DNA of 64,000 bases from PMG-095 sp037200885 (lineage in GTDB: Bacteria > Myxococcota_A > Polyangia > Polyangiales > Polyangiaceae). Position 1 is the stretch's first letter. Every line of letters begins with the position of its first letter. Under the pieces are notes generated by a model that saw only the letters and a program-made list of their open reading frames with translations, was not told the origin of the DNA and made no database searches. Positions 61,890 through 64,000 of this stretch are shown one piece after another. The translations under genes were made by a program, and so were the position numbers. The stretch is from NCBI GenBank assembly GCA_037200885.1, contig JBBCIN010000003.1:310001-374000 (forward strand), written 5' to 3'.

Positions 61890-63617
61890 ATGATGGCGTC
61901 AAGGACTGGTCGATCGACGGGGATACTCTTGGGCTTCGGACTGATTTGCTCGGCGTGCGGCGGCAGTTCGACAACGACCGGCAGTAACACGACTGTCTGC
62001 GATGCCGGCACCGCGCGTTGCAATGGGGATGACATCGAGCGCTGCGACGAGACCGGTGCCGCTGAGACCATCGAGCGGACATGCCCCGAGGGGCGATGCC
62101 AAGTAAATGGCAGCCAGGCCTTCTGTGCCGCCACCCCAATCACCACCAGCTGCGCGGCAGACGAAGCCGTTTGCGACGGGAACACCGCGACCACGTGCAA
62201 AGTGGACGGCTCGGGGCCACGGCCGGGCGGGGTCAACTGCGCGGACACCAAGCAACAGTGCATCGCAGGCAAGTGCCACGATACCAAGTGCATCGGTGGC
62301 GCCAAGTCGTGCCAGGATGGCAACGTTTACGAGTGCGTGCCGGACGGCTCGAGCCTCTTCGTCTCCGCTTATTGTAAGGACAGTGAGGTATGCGACGACG
62401 ATTTGGACGTTTGCCTTCCGCGCGTCTGCAAGCCAGACGCGGGAACTTGTAACCTCGGTCGCGTGCAGACTTGCAACGCCTTCGGCAGTGATTGGTTGCC
62501 GGGCTCCACTGATTGCATGGCCCAGGGCAAGGTTTGCGTCGACGGTAGCTGTCAGGAACAAGCCTGCCCGCCTTTCAACACGTTTTGTCAAGACGGCAAC
62601 GTCTACTTATGCTCGCCAAAGGGTGACAGCAGTTCGCTCTCGCAAACTTGTATCACCGGCTCGGAACACTGCGAGGTGAGTCCCGCCGGCTTGTACGCCT
62701 TCTGCGTCACGAACAAATGCACGCCGGGCACGACGCTGTGCGACGGCGATGTGATCAAGAGTTGTAACGACGATGGTTCGCTGCCGGAGGATGGAACCGC
62801 CTGCGGCACGGACGAGTTCTGCGAGAACGCGACTTGCAAGCCGAGGTTGTGCGATCTCAACACCTTATTGTGCAAAGGCAAGGATATCTACTTCTGTGAC
62901 GTCACCGGACCGACGCTGCACAAGCAGTGCGATGCTGACCAAGCGTGTCTAGCCATCGCTCACAGCACCGACACTTTCTATCCCGATCAGGTTCAATGCA
63001 TGCCGCTGCCCTGCCCGCCGGGAGCGACGGGCTGCGCGCTCAACGAGATAGGCACCTGCGGGCCGGATGGACAAAGCCTCAGCACGGTAACGACCGACTG
63101 CACGGCAAACGCCAACGTCTGCACGACCAGTGCCACCTGCGCCGCGAGCGCCACCGATACGCTCGGCCTGGATGAGACCGTGGAGGCTCTCGCTGCGGGC
63201 ACCTACGCGGGGAACGTCATCGACGTCCGCTCGCCGCGCAAGCTGACGGAGCTTCAGCTGTGGTCCGTGTTCGCGTCTCCGCGCGACCTGCACTGGGTCG
63301 TCTATGAGCAGGTCGGGAACGACTTCGTTCTTCGAGTCGACAAGACGACCTCGCAGGCGAGCAGCAGCGGCTTCGTCAGCTCCGGGCCGCTCAGCTTCAG
63401 CTACAAGCTCGAGGCGGGTAAGCGCTACGCGCTAGGGGTAAGCTTGTCCGGCGATGGCGTCTGCTTCGACCAGACGATGCCCTTCACGGGGAACGCGTCA
63501 TTCGGATCCCTACTCGGCAGCGTGCGGACGTTCGCCGACTCCGCTAGTTTCGACATCGCATCCAATTTCGTACCAGGCGTCGTTGGCTATATGAACGTGA
63601 CGACCGCGTCGCCTTGA
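61890..63617 (+). CDS. Large Cys-rich secreted lipoprotein
   Basis: About 575 residues: signal MMASRTGRSTGILLGFGLIC with a lipobox-like CSAC, a Gly/Ser/Thr linker, then about ten repeats of roughly 45 residues with the pattern CxxGxTxCxGDxxxxCxxDGxxxxxxxxCxxxxxC (for example CKPDAGTCNLGRVQTCNAFGSD), and a C-terminal beta-rich, Cys-poor domain (TVEALAAGTYAGNVIDV...RSPRKLTELQLWSVFAS). Repeats carry six to eight Cys and should form disulfide-linked extracellular modules. Surface-exposed adhesin or matrix component in social or predatory lifestyle is possible; function unknown. ATG at 61890 or 61893. The frame is uninterrupted. Confidence 0.75.
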   Translation: MMASRTGRSTGILLGFGLICSACGGSSTTTGSNTTVCDAGTARCNGDDIERCDETGAAETIERTCPEGRCQVNGSQAFCAATPITTSCAADEAVCDGNTATTCKVDGSGPRPGGVNCADTKQQCIAGKCHDTKCIGGAKSCQDGNVYECVPDGSSLFVSAYCKDSEVCDDDLDVCLPRVCKPDAGTCNLGRVQTCNAFGSDWLPGSTDCMAQGKVCVDGSCQEQACPPFNTFCQDGNVYLCSPKGDSSSLSQTCITGSEHCEVSPAGLYAFCVTNKCTPGTTLCDGDVIKSCNDDGSLPEDGTACGTDEFCENATCKPRLCDLNTLLCKGKDIYFCDVTGPTLHKQCDADQACLAIAHSTDTFYPDQVQCMPLPCPPGATGCALNEIGTCGPDGQSLSTVTTDCTANANVCTTSATCAASATDTLGLDETVEALAAGTYAGNVIDVRSPRKLTELQLWSVFASPRDLHWVVYEQVGNDFVLRVDKTTSQASSSGFVSSGPLSFSYKLEAGKRYALGVSLSGDGVCFDQTMPFTGNASFGSLLGSVRTFADSASFDIASNFVPGVVGYMNVTTASP

Positions 63618-63873
63618 GCTGGCGAGGCGCGCGAATCACAATCGGTTGCAGTTCGTAACATTTCGCAATCCGGTCACGGTAACTGCGACGACACTCGGTT
63701 CTATGGGTCGGACAGAGTGTCGTCGAGTGGCTGCGAGCAATCTGTCTGAAACCGTTGCCGCAACGTGCTGAGTTCACGCTCCTCGCACGGACCCAGCGGC
63801 GAGACCTCATTCACGAGGTGCGACACGCACGGTACGCGATCGATCGAACCAACCATTTCGGAATGGCGACGCT

Positions 63874-64000
63874 ATGAAAATTAGACCCGTGATCATGACT
63901 GCTTTGGCGACTTTGAGTTTATCTGCTGCTGCGTTCGCGCAAACTGCCGGGGGCGCCGGCGCGGGTGGGACTGGTGGGACTGGTGGTGCGGTGGCCGGGA
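63874..64000 (+). CDS. Gly-rich secreted protein, N-terminal part only
   Basis: ATG at 63874 starts MKIRPVIMTALATLSLSAAA and then FAQ, a signal peptide with cleavage after AFA, followed by TAGGAGAGGTGGTGGAVAG running off the window. Gly/Thr-rich secreted start like the other low-complexity proteins here. Nothing more can be read. Confidence 0.55.
   Translation, partial: MKIRPVIMTALATLSLSAAAFAQTAGGAGAGGTGGTGGAVAG

Noticed and set aside
1..64000. tRNA, rRNA, CRISPR, IS element, prophage, origin
   Set aside because: No cloverleaf T-loop motif, no rRNA segment, no regular spacer arrays, no transposase or integrase catalytic motifs and no DnaA-box cluster were seen by eye; a dedicated scan could still find small RNA genes.

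Overview
The window is a high-GC chromosomal segment from a soil-type deltaproteobacterial lineage, most likely Myxococcota (Polyangia-like). Supporting signs are three eukaryote-like Ser/Thr kinases, many Gly/Ala/Ser-rich and Cys-rich secreted lipoproteins, frequent GTG/TTG starts, and an accessory set (VWA lipoprotein, SGNH hydrolase, extensin-like domain, MJ0042 zinc ribbon) typical of that phylum. The assignment is from gene content only. I found no rRNA, tRNA, CRISPR array, transposase or prophage.

Layout. 1-5.4 kb: a partial kinase diverging from a LuxR-type ATPase regulator, then a Tim44-like/TPM zinc-ribbon pair. 5.5-6.8 kb: a broken dinB that keeps an SOS-like box. 6.8-13.3 kb: a complete TetR-TolC-adaptor-RND efflux operon on the minus strand. 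13.5-18.4 kb: small regulator, DCC protein, VWA lipoprotein, SGNH hydrolase, fructokinase, zinc-ribbon membrane protein. 18.4-26.1 kb: a patch rich in decayed genes (two Cys-rich secreted proteins, a truncated C-terminal fragment, an extensin-like gene) among intact hydrolases and membrane proteins. 26.1-29.6 kb: an MHS-type transporter and a porin. 29.6-30.6 kb: a gene-poor stretch with strong inverted repeats. 30.6-39 kb: anchored protein, tgt, M20 peptidase, coiled-coil kinase, M29-like peptidase, MnmC-like methyltransferase, GFA protein. 39-42.5 kb: HTTM-type membrane protein, then a cassette of two lipoproteins sharing a Ser/Thr-Gly-Asn-Leu...Pro-Pro motif around a ferritin-like di-iron protein. 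42.7-46.3 kb: Nudix, SDR, quinone-type oxidoreductase, Lys/Arg-rich DUF6496 protein, phosphodiesterase. 46.5-48.5 kb: an MbnP/MbnH-type pair. 49-54 kb: small secreted and basic proteins, SelO, Ppx/GppA and FolE. 54.4-60.8 kb: OmpA protein, EamA transporter, a catalase-like/cytochrome b561 operon head-to-head with a DisA_N-type (diadenylate cyclase-like) protein, and a membrane kinase. 61-64 kb: a small unknown protein and a large Cys-rich lipoprotein.

The most unusual observations are: (i) a dispersed intergenic repeat, GATGGTC then GCCTTCGGCG with start-to-start spacing of exactly 32 nt in four copies; (ii) the SGNL lipoprotein/ferritin cassette; (iii) the DisA_N-type protein facing an oxidative-stress operon; (iv) multiple lesions concentrated in a few accessory genes while multi-kilobase neighbours stay intact, which points to real decay rather than uniform sequencing error.
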